Assembly (NCBI GenBank): GCA_964017185.1
Contig: OZ024876.1
Location: 17,248,226 to 17,312,225, forward strand
Length of the DNA stretch: 64,000 nucleotides
From: Rugalucina vietnamica
Lineage: Eukaryota > Mollusca > Bivalvia > Lucinida > Lucinidae
Direction: 5' to 3'
This document shows, in pieces, positions 1-10,200 of the stretch (position 1 is its first letter; every line of letters begins with the position of its first letter). The position numbers were made by a program, and so were the translations under genes. The notes beneath the pieces were generated by a model. It was given only the letters and a program-made list of their open reading frames with translations. It made no database searches and had not been told where the DNA came from.

Positions 1-36
1 ATGAAAACATATCGTAAGCCGTATGAGCAGGTATTA
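1..36. repeat. Fragment of the palindromic MITE-like element
   Basis: The first ~35 bases match 58700-58734 (shared core CATATCGTAAGCCG followed by ATGAGC.G.TATT), which lies in the left arm of the palindromic element at 58592-59152. The match stops at TATT, where the outer inverted-repeat element begins. This supports position 37 as a real insertion boundary. The rest of this copy is off the window or displaced. Confidence 0.55.
32..36. repeat. Left TATTA flank, candidate target-site duplication of the outer element
   Basis: TATTA at 32-36 is matched by TATTA at 50254-50258, immediately outside the inverted tips GACATTTTTCAC and GTGAAAAATGTC. A 5-bp AT-rich match can occur by chance. A 3-bp ATT reading with tips starting AGACA is also possible. 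Confidence 0.45.
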
Positions 37-1170
37 GACATTTTTCACTTTTGAACGCAAATGCTGCTGGTGCGTGCGGTTACGACTTTCTGTGTGATGG
101 GGGACGACTCGTGAGGGCATATGTGAGACTAAGACGAGGGGCAATATGAAGAATTACACAGTCAAAACTACCAACAGCCCAACGGAGACAAATTAAATAA
201 GACATGCAATAAATGTTATAGTGTAGGACGTCTATCTCTGTAGCTCAGTAGGTAGCAAGCTAGGATACAAAACGAAAGGTTCTGGGTTCGAGTCCTGGTC
301 GGACCTCTTTTTTCTTTTCTTTATTTGTCTCCCCTGTGACAATAAAGCTAAGGAAATAAAAAAAATGTATTATCAGCTGATTATATTTATTGGCGAATGC
401 AAGAATCAGGAAATGCCCTTGTGCATAAAATACTTAAATCGTAAAGGAACTGAAGTGCGAGACGGCACCTCACATTAATGTTTCTCTCTTGTTGACTTTT
501 AACCTGTTGAAATCGACAGCTCGATCGTATTTGTTTTGATAGAAGAGCTGAACTACGAGCGATCCTCATGTCAATATTTCTTTCTTGGAGACATAAAAAT
601 GTTCATATTCTGAAGGCTTGTACAGGAATAATGTGGCTAGGATAAGTTAGCCACCCTGAATGACTTTGAATGTTTTCCGCGGACGTAAGGCACTAACTCA
701 AATATATAGTATAGTGTACCTGTACAGACATATGTATATATATAAGGTGTAAAAACTACAGTTTCACGTGCTGTCTCGTGAGCGAACATAATTCATTTGG
801 CATGTTTATACATGTACATTATTTAAAACAGATACTCGAAAGCTTGGTGGGGTTTATTTGGTTGATGTTTCGTTTTGATCCCATACAACACCCATCTGCA
901 TGTCATAAGGGCGATATCCTAACTACATTATGCATATAGCCATACTAATAATTTGAGGTTTTGTAGGCCTTCAACAGTATTTCAGCCATATCGAGTGTGA
1001 TAATTACGAATTTTAGATGTTTTTTGCAAGCCACAGGCTTTCTGTATGTATGATCCTTATTTATTCTCTTGTAGTATGCGTGCTGTTTGTCTGGTTGACT
1101 TCAAATAAATATAATTAATCTTCAAACTAACACAATGTTATTTTCAAGTAAATAAATGATTATAAAACTA
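37..1170 (+). repeat. Left inverted arm of the outer element
   Basis: This arm is non-coding. It pairs in inverted orientation with about 48965-50253. Well-conserved islands are the terminal ~110 bases, the tRNA-like segment, a stretch at 700-800 containing TTTCACGTGCTGTCTCGTGA, and the inner edge CTTCAAATAAATATAATTAA. Between the islands the two arms differ by many substitutions and small indels. The short ORF at 387-569 (minus) is not conserved in the partner arm and is judged spurious. Confidence 0.6.
236..306 (+). other. tRNA-like sequence in the left outer arm
   Basis: An A-box-like TAGCTCAGTAGGTAGCA and a B-box GGTTCGAGTCC lie at tRNA spacing, with a T-arm-like CTGGGTTCGAGTCCTGG, followed by a T-rich run that could stop RNA polymerase III. 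The acceptor stem does not pair properly and the anticodon arm is degenerate, so this is a tRNA-derived promoter-like relic rather than a working tRNA gene. The partner arm carries the same feature at 49988-50064, so it belongs to the element. Confidence 0.55.
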
Positions 1171-1190
1171 AGAAACATCTAGTCTTTTGT

Positions 1191-2622
1191 TTAGCTCACC
1201 TGAGCCGAAGGCTCACAAGGAGAGCTGATAGGATGGCCATGATCCGTCGTCCGTCGTCCGTCTTCGTCGTCGTCCACAATCTTCTTCTCTGAAACCAATT
1301 GGCCAATCAAGTTGAAATTTTATGTGGAGCCTCCTTGTGTAGCGGCATTTCAAGTTTGATCGCGAAATACATGTCACATGACCAATATGGCCGCCACGCC
1401 CATATATGATAACCACTCAAAAATCTTCTTCTCCAGAACCGGCGGGCCGATTCCCACGAAACTTGGTATTTACCATCAGTGAATCCACACCATCAAAGTT
1501 TGGCAAAATGATGACCCTGGGATGACCTTGACCTATTTTACGGCAAGGTCAATTTTGGAAACATAGGCTTTTGCATGGGAAAAAGTGAAAACTATTGATT
1601 TTTTTTAAAACGATTGCAGCCAGAGACCTGAAAAGAGGTAGATGCAGACAACTAATGGAATAGATAAAAGTATGTGATTAAATTCAGTCAAGGTCATCTC
1701 TTGACCTTGGCCAATCTATTTTCCATACACACTTTTCATACATCTTCATCTCTGAAACCGCTTGGCCAATCAAGTTGAAATTTTATGTGGAACATCCATG
1801 GGTAGGGGGAACGAAAGTTTGATCATGAAATCCGAGTCACATGACAAATATGGCCGCCATCAGTGACTCCAGCCCATTATAGTTTGATAAAATGATGGCC
1901 CTGGGATGACCTTGACCTGTTTTACGGCAAGCTTAATTTTGGAAACAGGCTGTTACATGGGAAAAAGTGAAAACTATGGATTTTTCGAAAACGATTGCAG
2001 CCTGAGACCTGAAACAAAGGCAGATGCAGACAACTAATGGAGTAGATGTAAGTATGTTATTAATTTAGGTCAAGGTCATCTCTTGACCTTGACCAGTCTG
2101 TTGTTCATACACACTTTTAAAACATCTTCATGGCGGCCCCCGTGGTCGAGCGATTGAGAGCGCTGTTTCTTAATCACTCGATCATCTCACCGCTGTCTCT
2201 GGTGTAGGATCGCGCCCCGCACTGGCCACATGTGAGACAAGCTAAGTTCTGTTTGCGGGTGTGGTTTTTCTCGGGGTTCTGACGTTTTCGCCCCACCTAC
2301 TGATTGGCCCGTTTCATATGAGCTGAAATTATCTTGAAAGAGACGTTAAACTGAATATATAAAAAAAATGTTCACCTCTGAAACCGCTTGGCCAATCAAA
2401 GTGAAATTTTATGTGGAGCATCTATGGGTAGGGGGAACGAAATTTTGTTTGTGAAATCTGGATTACATGACCAAGATGGCCGCCACGCCCATATATGGCT
2501 AAAACCACTCAAAAATCTTCTTCACCAGAGCCGGCAGGCCGATTTTCACGAAAATCGGTATGTAGCATCGATGACTCCAGCCCATCATAATTTGATAAAA
2601 TGATGACCCTTGGATGACCTTG
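1191..2622 (+). mobile_element. Hairpin-ended non-autonomous repeat (Helitron-like), truncated
   Basis: It begins with TTAGCTCACCTGAGCC, a GAGCC/GGCTC hairpin, and then a GTCGTCCGTC-rich stretch. The interior repeats a block containing CTGAAACC.TTGGCCAATCAA three times (about 1290, 1755 and 2380), alternating with CCTTGACCT and TTTTACGGCAAG motifs. Read from the other strand it ends in hairpin plus CTAA, which resembles a Helitron 3' end, but the host base after it is A rather than the usual T. Homology to the sister copies is lost near 2622. A SINE sits inside it at 2132-2368. The same terminus recurs at 5781 and 52871. No coding capacity is seen. Confidence 0.5.
2132..2368 (+). mobile_element. 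tRNA-derived SINE, type A
   Basis: The head GGCGGCCCCCGTGGTCGAG followed by TTGAGAGCGCT is an A box of Ser/Leu tRNA type, and GGATCGCGCCCC is a damaged B box. The body contains CCACATGTGAGACAAGC and a conserved tail ATAATCTTGAAAG.GACGTTAAAC (one base varies between copies), ending in an A-rich run. It splits the host repeat between CATCTTCA and CTCTGAAACC, which are contiguous near 1738-1760. Other copies are at 48350 (headless), 49423 (minus), 50259 and 54311 (minus, decayed). Confidence 0.7.
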
Positions 2623-3055
2623 ATTTGCGGATCCAGACATTTTTACGAGAGGGGGTCCAACCAAAATGGTAAAATATTGTCGCAGACGTAAACTTTTCAG
2701 ATTCCGTGGGGGGTGGGGGGGGTCCGGACCCCCGGTGAGCGTTTACAGGACCATTGGTCCTCTGGTTTTCATTACGTGTTGCTAGACGGAATATTTCCAT
2801 CGGTATTCTGTTAGACCTCTCCATACACAGAAAAGGAGCGAGGTCACGAAGTTAGCCAGCTGATCAAACGTGCTGTGAACCTTGCTTAACCCTAAAACAG
2901 GACAACAATATTCTGAATTTTAAGCGCGCATACACACTCTAACTCACAAACACACACTCACGCAAACACGTTCCGTAGAGGACTTTGTCTCGCAGTGGCT
3001 CAGTCAGTCGCCTCTTAAAATCACATGGCAAAAATAAATACGTAGTTGATATAAC
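2623..3055. other. Non-coding interval with a tRNA-like A-box fragment
   Basis: No supported gene. It contains a G-rich tract with GGGGGGTCCGGACCCCC near 2715-2732 and an ACAC-rich stretch near 2930-2965. The piece at 2990-3020, CAGTGGCTCAGTCAGTCGCC, is the inverted counterpart of a tRNA-like segment at about 48925-48950. This shows that the outer-arm homology resumes here between nested insertions. Confidence 0.4.
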
Positions 3056-4742
3056 CCAGCAGACATTTGACGTCAGTTGGACGTCAGATTGACGTCAGAC
3101 TCCGACGTCGTAATGACGTTGGATTTAGGTTGATTTTGAAAGTTTGTTTGACGTCAACAACAGACGTCATTCTGACGTCAAAAACAGACGTCATTCTGAC
3201 GTCAGAAAAACAACGTTGGTTTGATGTCTCAAATGTGACGTCATAATGACGTTGGGGTTAGGTTGATTTTGAAAGTTTGTTTGACGTCAAAAACAGACGT
3301 CAATCTGACGTGCTAAAACCGATATCGTGAATGCTTGTTCGCAATTTAATGAACTTTCTGAAATCCTGAAGTGGATTCAGTAGTGCGGTGATGCACTATT
3401 GTTATTCCCTTTCACTCCTTTGATAGAGTTATTCGTTTTTTTTCTTCCTGGGAACCAACCAGTACTAGGGTTTGCTTTTAGTTACCTTTCCTGGGTAGAA
3501 CCAGTACTTGGAGGTTGCTTTTCCCGGCGAGCACCCGAAGGCTCAAACCGGGGTTTGCTTTTTGTAATACCGTTCCTGGGTAAAAACCAGTACTAGATTG
3601 ATTTTTTTTTTGCTTTTGTTTTTCGTTTGACACCGTTCCTGGGTCCACCTTAACCAGTACTTGGATAAATATTTCGGGTTTTTTTTCTTCCTGGGAACCA
3701 ACCAGTACTAGGGTTTGCTTTTAGTTACCTTTCCTGGGTAGAACCAGTACTTGGAGGTTGCTTTTCCCGGCGAGCACCCGAAGGCTCAAACCGGGGTTTG
3801 CTTTTTGTAATACCGTTCCTGGGTAAAAACCAGTACTAGATTGATTTTTTTTGTTTTTGTTTTTCGTTTGACACCGTTCCTGGGTCCACCTTAACCAGTA
3901 CTTGGATAAATATTTCGGGATATACAAAATGTTTAAGATGTTAGATCACTCTGATGTTGGTATATCTTATTCATGTCAAATTTGATTGCTATATGGTGCT
4001 AAAACAAATAAGACATTAGTGTAAATAATAAGACTATTGTGAACAATCAATAATTTAAAATGGTGAAATAAGTATTAAAATATACAAATTTCATTTTCGT
4101 CTTAATAGAAGGTTTAATAATTTAGTGAAAGACTTTATTTTGATTAACAAATAATTATTTTTTTTTCTAAATTAATTAAGCATGGTGATTTCCGATACGA
4201 GACCTAGATATGGCTTTTTTAAAAGTGGCAATGTTGAAATTATTATTTGAATTTGATGTTGTTACATTTGCGCAAGAAATTATGTCAGTTCAAGGGCAGC
4301 TAACTCTGTCGACATACGACGTTAGACTTACTAATGTCTTATTGGTTATAGCACCATAAAGCAATAAAATTTTGCTTAAATAAGATGTACCAACATCAGG
4401 CTGAATAATATCTTGAACATTTTGTGTGTTCCGAAAAACTCTATCAAAGGAGTGAAAGGGACTATCAAAAGTGCATCACTGCTCTTCTGAATCCACTGTT
4501 ATTCAAAAATGCGAAAAAATATACACCTTGAACTATTTATATGACATGAATTCAAACGTCGTTTTTAGGACGTCAGATTGACGTCAGCTTTCAGACGTTA
4601 AACCGACGTTGGCTTTAGCACGTCAGATTGACGTCTAGTTTTGACAACAAACAAACTTTCAAAATCAACCTAACTCCAACGTTATTATGACGTTGGAGTC
4701 TGACGTCAATCTGACGTCCAACGCACGTCAAATGTCTGCTGG
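3056..4742. mobile_element. GACGTCA-rich foldback/MITE element
   Basis: The termini are CCAGCAGACATTTGACGT (left) and its reverse complement ACGTCAAATGTCTGCTGG (right). Long inverted arms follow: 3056-3435 pairs with about 4425-4742, including GGTTGATTTTGAAAGTTTGT and many GACGTC/AACGTC units. Homology continues inward, with 3920-4030 pairing with 4310-4420 (for example GGTGCTA.AAC.AATAAGACATTAG). The left arm is broken at 3436-3919 by a tandemly duplicated insertion. Without it the element is about 1.2 kb. There is no ORF. I could not find a clean target duplication. The TGACGTCA palindromes match CREB/ATF sites, but their number probably reflects repeat structure. Confidence 0.65.
3436..3919. 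repeat. 243-bp tandem duplication inserted in the foldback arm
   Basis: Two near-identical copies (about 3436-3678 and 3679-3919) each run from a T-rich stretch with CTTCCTGGGAACCAACCAGT to GGATAAATATTTCGGG. Inside each copy a CCTGGGTA...ACCAGTACT motif recurs about four times, so it is a minisatellite-like module. The opposite foldback arm lacks it: GATAGAGTT and GATATACAAAATG are separated by the insert on the left but nearly adjacent on the right. The insertion therefore post-dates the foldback. The short ORFs here are by-products of the duplication. Confidence 0.7.
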
Positions 4743-4885
4743 AAGTAACAGAGAAAAAAAGAAAGAAAGAAAGCAAAAAAAAAAAAAACACACGAAACGA
4801 ATGATCTGATTTTTACCCAAAGTGAAGTTTCATTAATTTGCACACCACACATGGTCAGAAGTATGAAAAACACAAGGTCTAAATC
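4743..4885. repeat. Low-complexity A-rich/GAAA stretch
   Basis: A GAAA-type microsatellite is followed by a run of A between about 4752 and 4790. The rest is short AT-rich sequence separating two GACGTC-rich repeats. No coding signal. Confidence 0.5.
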
Positions 4886-5062
4886 ACGTCTTGATTACGA
4901 CGTCTAACTGACGAACTAGTTTGACGTCAAAACAACGTCCAATCCAGACGTCCAAAAGACGTCAGGAAATGACGTCTGATAGACGTTGGAAATTGGTTAT
5001 ATAACGTCGCGACCAAAATATAACCAATATCTGACGTCAAACAGACGTCAGGTGCCTGCTGG
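4886..5062. repeat. Second GACGTC-rich repeat fragment
   Basis: About 175 bases dense in GACGTC/AACGTC hexamers, ending GACGTCAGGTGCCTGCTGGGA. The terminus resembles that of the 3056-4742 element with CAGGCACC in place of CAGACATT, so it is a related subfamily. A stretch reading ATTGGTTATAT is repeated inverted as ATATAACCAAT, giving an internal hairpin. Confidence 0.5.
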
Positions 5063-5780
5063 GAAGACAGGTACAAAATGATTTTAATAAGAACATTTGA
5101 CTCGTTTCGCAGGTTGAGCGCGAGAACGAAACGCCTACAAATGAAAATTGTTGTCTTTCCATTAAACTAATTCTGATGAAACAAGGAACCAGAAGTGACC
5201 TTTGACACGAAATATTTTCTAAAATCGCATCATACATGTATATCTATCACTTATCATCTTTGCCATTAAAGATGCGTTACTCGTTCAATGCGAGCCGGAT
5301 TTACAAATGCTTGGCGCGAATAAAATGCCTCTATTTTAACAGCCTCCAATGCAGAATTCGATTATCTTAGACACTCGTGTGTATAACTAGGCGTCGCTCG
5401 TTCGATTAACCGAGGTCCCGGCTTCATATGACCATAACTGTTGGTGGGAAAAACCAATATCAACTATTTGTTATCGCCATGTGACATTTTACATACTGGC
5501 TTATGTATACACGTACATTGGTTCTGCTAAGCTACATTTTCACGTGTTTTTCGTGAACGCACAGAAAGCTTTATACATGTATACATGGCATGATTTACGA
5601 TTTGAAACATAAGTTGATCTTTAATTTTATGTGCAGTTTTTTATTCTACGCCTTACAACGTTTTGACATATTTCAAGTCATCTCGAGCATGGTCGGTTAT
5701 CCATATCAGGATAACGTGTCCGTGAATATGAACCACACTTTTATACAGCAAAACTTTGGTATGCATGGGTATACCTATTT
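5063..5780. other. Non-coding interval
   Basis: No supported gene. A weak tRNA-like T-arm (CGTTCGATTAACCGAGGTCC near 5399-5418) and a stretch near 5530-5580 (TTTCACGTG.T...CGTGA, then TTTATACATGTA) loosely resemble the left outer arm at 750-820. This may be an older, diverged copy of the arm sequence. ORFs at 5037-5237 and 5590-5793 have no recognisable product. Confidence 0.3.
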
Positions 5781-6575
5781 TAAGCTCACATGAGCCCTTC
5801 GGCTCAAAAAGCGAGCTTATAGGATGACCATGCCCCCGTCGTCCGTCCGACGTCGTCCGTCAACAATTTCCATGATATTCTCCTCTGAAACCAAATGGCA
5901 AACCAAAGTTAAACTGCCTGCGGAGCATTCTTAGGAAGGGGGAACGAAAGTTTGCATAAATGACCCAGGTCACATGACTAAGATGGCCGCCATAGCTATA
6001 AATAGCAAAAACCTTTAAAACAATTTCTTCCCAGAAGCAGAAGTCCTATGATTTTGAAACTAAGTTTGAAGTTTCAGGCAATAGAGTTCTACAAAGTTGG
6101 TATACATCATAATGCTGGGATGACCTTGACCTATTTTATGGCAAGGTCAACTTAGGTCGCCCATGCATTTAAATGGGGAAAATAAGTTAAATGTAATTAA
6201 ATGGGTGGAAACTCGCGATGAGCATGCAAAGGTACTGAAGATTTATGTCCGTGAAAACATTTAGTCCCCAGGGGTGTGTCTGCTCCTGCCCGGGGGCTAT
6301 ATACATGCATATGACCAAAATATTCAAACATCTCTGCAACCGCATGGCCGATCAAAGCCACACTTCATGAAAAGGGAACGAAAGATTGTATAAATGGCCG
6401 CCAAGGCTATAAACTGCAAAAACCTTTAAAATGTTCTTCAGAACCAGTAGGCCTATGATTTTGAAATTTGGCATTAAGCATCTACAAAGTTTATACATGA
6501 CCTAAATCATGACCCAGGGATGATATTAACCTATTTTACGGCAAGGTCAACTTAGGATGCCCATGCATCTAAAAA
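5781..6575 (+). mobile_element. Hairpin-ended repeat, second copy
   Basis: It starts TAAGCTCACATGAGCCCTTCGGCTC, the same terminal hairpin as at 1191, followed by CGTCGTCCGTCCGACGTCGTC. The body carries two rounds of the subunit ATGACCAAGATGGCCGCC-like sequence and CTATTTTA.GGCAAGGTCAACTTAGG (about 5880-6165 and 6330-6565). It is more diverged from the 1191 copy than the internal rounds are from each other. Non-coding. Confidence 0.5.
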
Positions 6576-7080
6576 CACAGATTGTGAGTACTCGTTAGAA
6601 CTGCCTCTGCGAGGCAGTTTTAGCGTGTACCAACAATCTATGTTTTGAGCAAAATAAAAAGATAAAAATGTTGAACTGAAAATTTTCATTTTTTACAACT
6701 TTAAAAACACTGTATATTGGTTGTTAAGGTTTTGTTATGCTAGCGTCAAGATACACGGCACCATTTTAGTGCACATGTATTACACATGCTGACAACAGAG
6801 CTACATGTACAACACCTTGATCATTCTTAACCTTATGGTCATTTTTTTGCGTCCGGAATCGGGCGAGTATAAATGCGCATAAGCTTCTTACTCAATCAGA
6901 ATTTACATAAATAATAAATTTGATTGGTTTGTTGATTTGAGGTTTAACGTTAATCCAACAGCAAAGGTCATATGGAAACGAGACATCAGTTTATAGTATC
7001 ATCCGACAGACTTAAGGGTGCCGGGATCAAACCCGCGGTCCCTGGTTTAAAAGGACGAACACATGCCGTTAACACTAACT
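6576..7080. other. AT-rich interval with small hairpin and tRNA-like sequence
   Basis: No gene. A perfect hairpin ACTGCCTC.tgc.GAGGCAGT lies near 6600-6618. At about 7017-7081, read on the minus strand, there is a tRNA-like B-box region (GCGGGTTTGATCCCGGC) preceded by TTAGTGTTAACGGCATGTG, which resembles an A box. The 9-bp target of the giant foldback lies at the start of this tRNA-like sequence. Confidence 0.35.
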
Positions 7081-7089
7081 GTTTTCGGC
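7081..7089. repeat. Left 9-bp target-site duplication of the giant foldback
   Basis: GTTTTCGGC here and again at 47936-47944, directly outside the inverted termini. An exact 9-bp match at both ends of a 40.8 kb structure marks a transposition event. Nine-base duplications are typical of Foldback and many Mutator-like elements. Confidence 0.85.
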
Positions 7090-7248
7090 AGATGGGTGAA
7101 GTTAGCCGAAGTAGCCTGACCAGCCGAGGTAGGCTACTTCGGCTGGCCGGAGTAGCCTGACCAGCCGAGGTAGGCTACTTCGGCTGGCCGGAGTAGCCTG
7201 ACCAGCCGAAGTAGCAGAAATTGCTGGCATATGTAGCCGAAACAGCCG
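7090..7248 (+). repeat. Left terminal domain of the giant foldback, 41-bp repeats
   Basis: After the terminus come two full copies and one partial copy of a 41-bp unit starting at 7110, 7151 and 7192 (AGTAGCCTGACCAGCCGAGG then TAGGCTACTTCGGCTGGCCGG). Each unit is itself a hairpin, with CCAGCCGA pairing with TCGGCTGG. A 3' stretch GAAATTGCTGGCATATGTAG leads into the satellite. The domain is repeated inverted at 47777-47935 with only a few differences. Confidence 0.8.
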
Positions 7249-10200
7249 CATTGACGTGCGCGGAGTTTAGGGAGCAAGCGACCTAGTGGGATTTACAGTA
7301 GAAGGGATGTACTTTCAGACCACATAAGCGGCTATGTCGGGAAAACTTTGATGACCGAAAATGGAAATTTCTGTATAGTATTGCAATGTGTCGGTACCAA
7401 CTCAGGCTGGTTTCTCACAGAACCCCACCGAGTTTAGGGAGTTCGAGACCCAGTGGGGCTTGTAGTCCATACAAGTGCCTTTACAGCCCATAGGTCGGTT
7501 ATACTGGGAAAACTCTGGTTTGTCGGAAATTTCAACTCAAACATTGGGAAACGTGAACATTCACGGGTTTGGAGGTGGGGTAAGAGGCACCCCTGTCATT
7601 GACGTTCGCGGAGTTTAGGGAGCAAGCGACCTAGTGGGATTTACAGTAGAAGGGATGTACTTTTAGACCAGATAAGCGGCTATGCCGGGAAAACTCTAGT
7701 TTTCGAAAAAATAGGGGTACAAAAATGACCAAAAATGGAAATTTCTGTACAGTATTGCAATGTGTCGGTACCAACTCGGGCTGGTTTCTCACAGAACCCC
7801 ACCGAGTTTAGGGAGTTCGAGACCCAGTGGGGCTTGTAGTCCATACAAGTGCCTTTACAGCCCATAGGTCGGTTATACTGGGAAAACTGGTTTGTCGGAA
7901 ATTTCAACTCAAACATTGGGAAACGTGAACATTCATGGGTTTGGGGGTGGGGTATGAGGCACCCCTGTCATTGACGTGCGCGGAGTTTAGGGAGCAAGCG
8001 ACCTAGTGGGATTTACAGTAGAATGGACGTACTTTCAGACCATATAAGCGGCTATGTCGGGAAAACTCTGGTTTTCGAGAAATAGGGGTACAAAGATGAC
8101 CGAAAATGGAAATTTCTGTATAGTATTGCAATGTGTCGGTACCATCTCGGGCTGGTTTCTCACAGAACCCCACCGAGTTTAGGGATTTCGAGACCCAGTG
8201 GGGCTTGTAGTCTATACAAGTGCCTTTACAGCCCATAGGTCGGTTATACTGGGAAAACTCTGGTTTGTCGGAAATTTCAACTCAAACATTGGGAAACGTG
8301 AACATTCATTGGTTTGGGGGTGGGGTAAGAGGCACCCCTGTCATTGACGTGCGCGGAGTTTAGGGAGCAAGCGACCTAGTGGGATTTACAGAAGAAGGAA
8401 TGTACTTTCAGACCACATAAGCGGCTATGCCGGGAAAACTCTAGTTTTCTAGAAATAGGGGTACAAAAATGACCAAAAATGGAAATTTCTGTACAGTATT
8501 GCAATGTGTCGGTACCAACTCGGGCTGGTTTCTCACAGAACCCCACCGAGTTTAGGGAGTTCGAGACCCAGTGAGGCTTGTAGTCCATACAAGTGCCTTT
8601 ACAGCCCATAGGTCGGTTATACTAGGAAAACTCTGGTTTGTCGGAAATTTCAACTCAAACATTGGGAAACGTGAACATTCATGGGTTTGGGGGTCGGGTA
8701 AGAGGCACCCCTGTCATTGACGTGCGCGGAGTTTAGGGAGCAAGCGACCTAGTGGTATTTACAGTAGATGGGACGTACTTTTAAACCACATAAGCGGCTA
8801 TGCCGGGAAAACTCTAGTTTTCGAAAAAATAGGGGTACAAAAATGACCGAAAATTGAAATTTCTGTACACTATTGCAATGTGTCGGTACCAACTCGGGCT
8901 GGTTTCTCACAGAACCCAACCGAGTTTAGGGAGTTCGAGACCCAGTGGGCCTTGTAGTCCATACAAGTGCCTTTACAGCCCATAGGTCGGTAATACTGGG
9001 AAAACTCTGGTTTGTCGGAAATTTTAACTCAAACATTGGGAAACGTGAACATTCATGGGTTTGGGGGTGGGGTAAGAGGCACCCCTGTCATTGACGTGCG
9101 CGGAGTTTAGGGAGCAAGCGACCTAGTGGGATTTACAGTAGATGGAATGTACTTTCAGACCACATAAGCGGCTATGCCGGGAAAACTCTAGTTTTCGAGA
9201 AATAGGGGTACAAAAATGACCAAAAATGGAAATTTCTGTATAGTATTGCAATGTGTCGGTACCAACTCGGGCTGGTTTCTCACAGAACCCCACCGAGTTT
9301 AGGGAGTTCGAGACCCAGTGGGTCTTGTAGTCCATACAAGTGCCTTTACAGCCCATAGGGCGGTTATACTGGGAAATCTCTGGTTTGTCGAAAATTTCAA
9401 CTCAAACATTGGGAAACGTGAACATTCATGGGTTTGGGGGTGGGGTATGAGGCACCCCTGTCATTGACGTGCGCGGAGTTTAGGGAGCAAGCGACCTAGT
9501 GGGATTTACAGTAGAAGGAATGTACTTTCAGACCACATAAGCGGCTATGCCGGGAAAACTCTAGTTTTCGAAATAATAGGGGTACAAAAATGACCAAAAA
9601 TGGAAATTTCTGTACAGTATTGCAATGTGTCGGTACCAACTCGGGCTGGTTTCTCACAGAACCCCACCGAGTTTAGGGAGTTCGAGACCCAGTGGGGCTT
9701 GTAGTCCATACAAGTGCCTTTACAGCCCATAGGTCGGTTATACTGGGAAAACTCTGGTTTGTCGGAAATTTCAACTCAAACATTGGGAAACGTGAACATT
9801 CATGGGTTTGGGGGTGGGGTATGAGGCACCCCTGTCATTGACGTGCGCGGAGTTTAGGGAGCAAGCGACCTAGTGGGATTTACAGTAGAAGGGATGTACT
9901 TTTAGACCACATAAGCGGCTATGTCGGGAAAACTCTGGTTTTCGAGAAATAGGGGTACAAGGATGACCGAAAATGGAAATTTCTGTATAGTATTGCAATG
10001 TGTCGGTACCAACTCGGGCTGGTTTCTCACAGAACCCCACCGAGTTTAGGGAGTTCGAGACCCAGTGGGGCTTGTAGTCTATACAAGTGCCTTTACAGCC
10101 CATAGGTCGATTATACTGGGAAAACTCTGGTTTGTCGGAAATTTCAACTCAAACATTGGGAAACGTGAACATTCATGGTTTTGGGGGTGGGGTAAGAGGC

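Noticed and set aside
236..306. Functional tRNA gene
   Set aside because: The acceptor and anticodon stems do not pair. It is duplicated as part of the outer inverted arms.
2700..2735. Transcription-factor or terminator hairpin in the G-rich tract
   Set aside because: GGGGGGTCCGGACCCCC is palindromic but sits in low-complexity sequence with no other support.
7565..7590. G-quadruplex in each unit (GGGTTTGGGGGTGGGG in most units)
   Set aside because: Only three G-runs of three or more lie close together, so the canonical four-run motif is not met.
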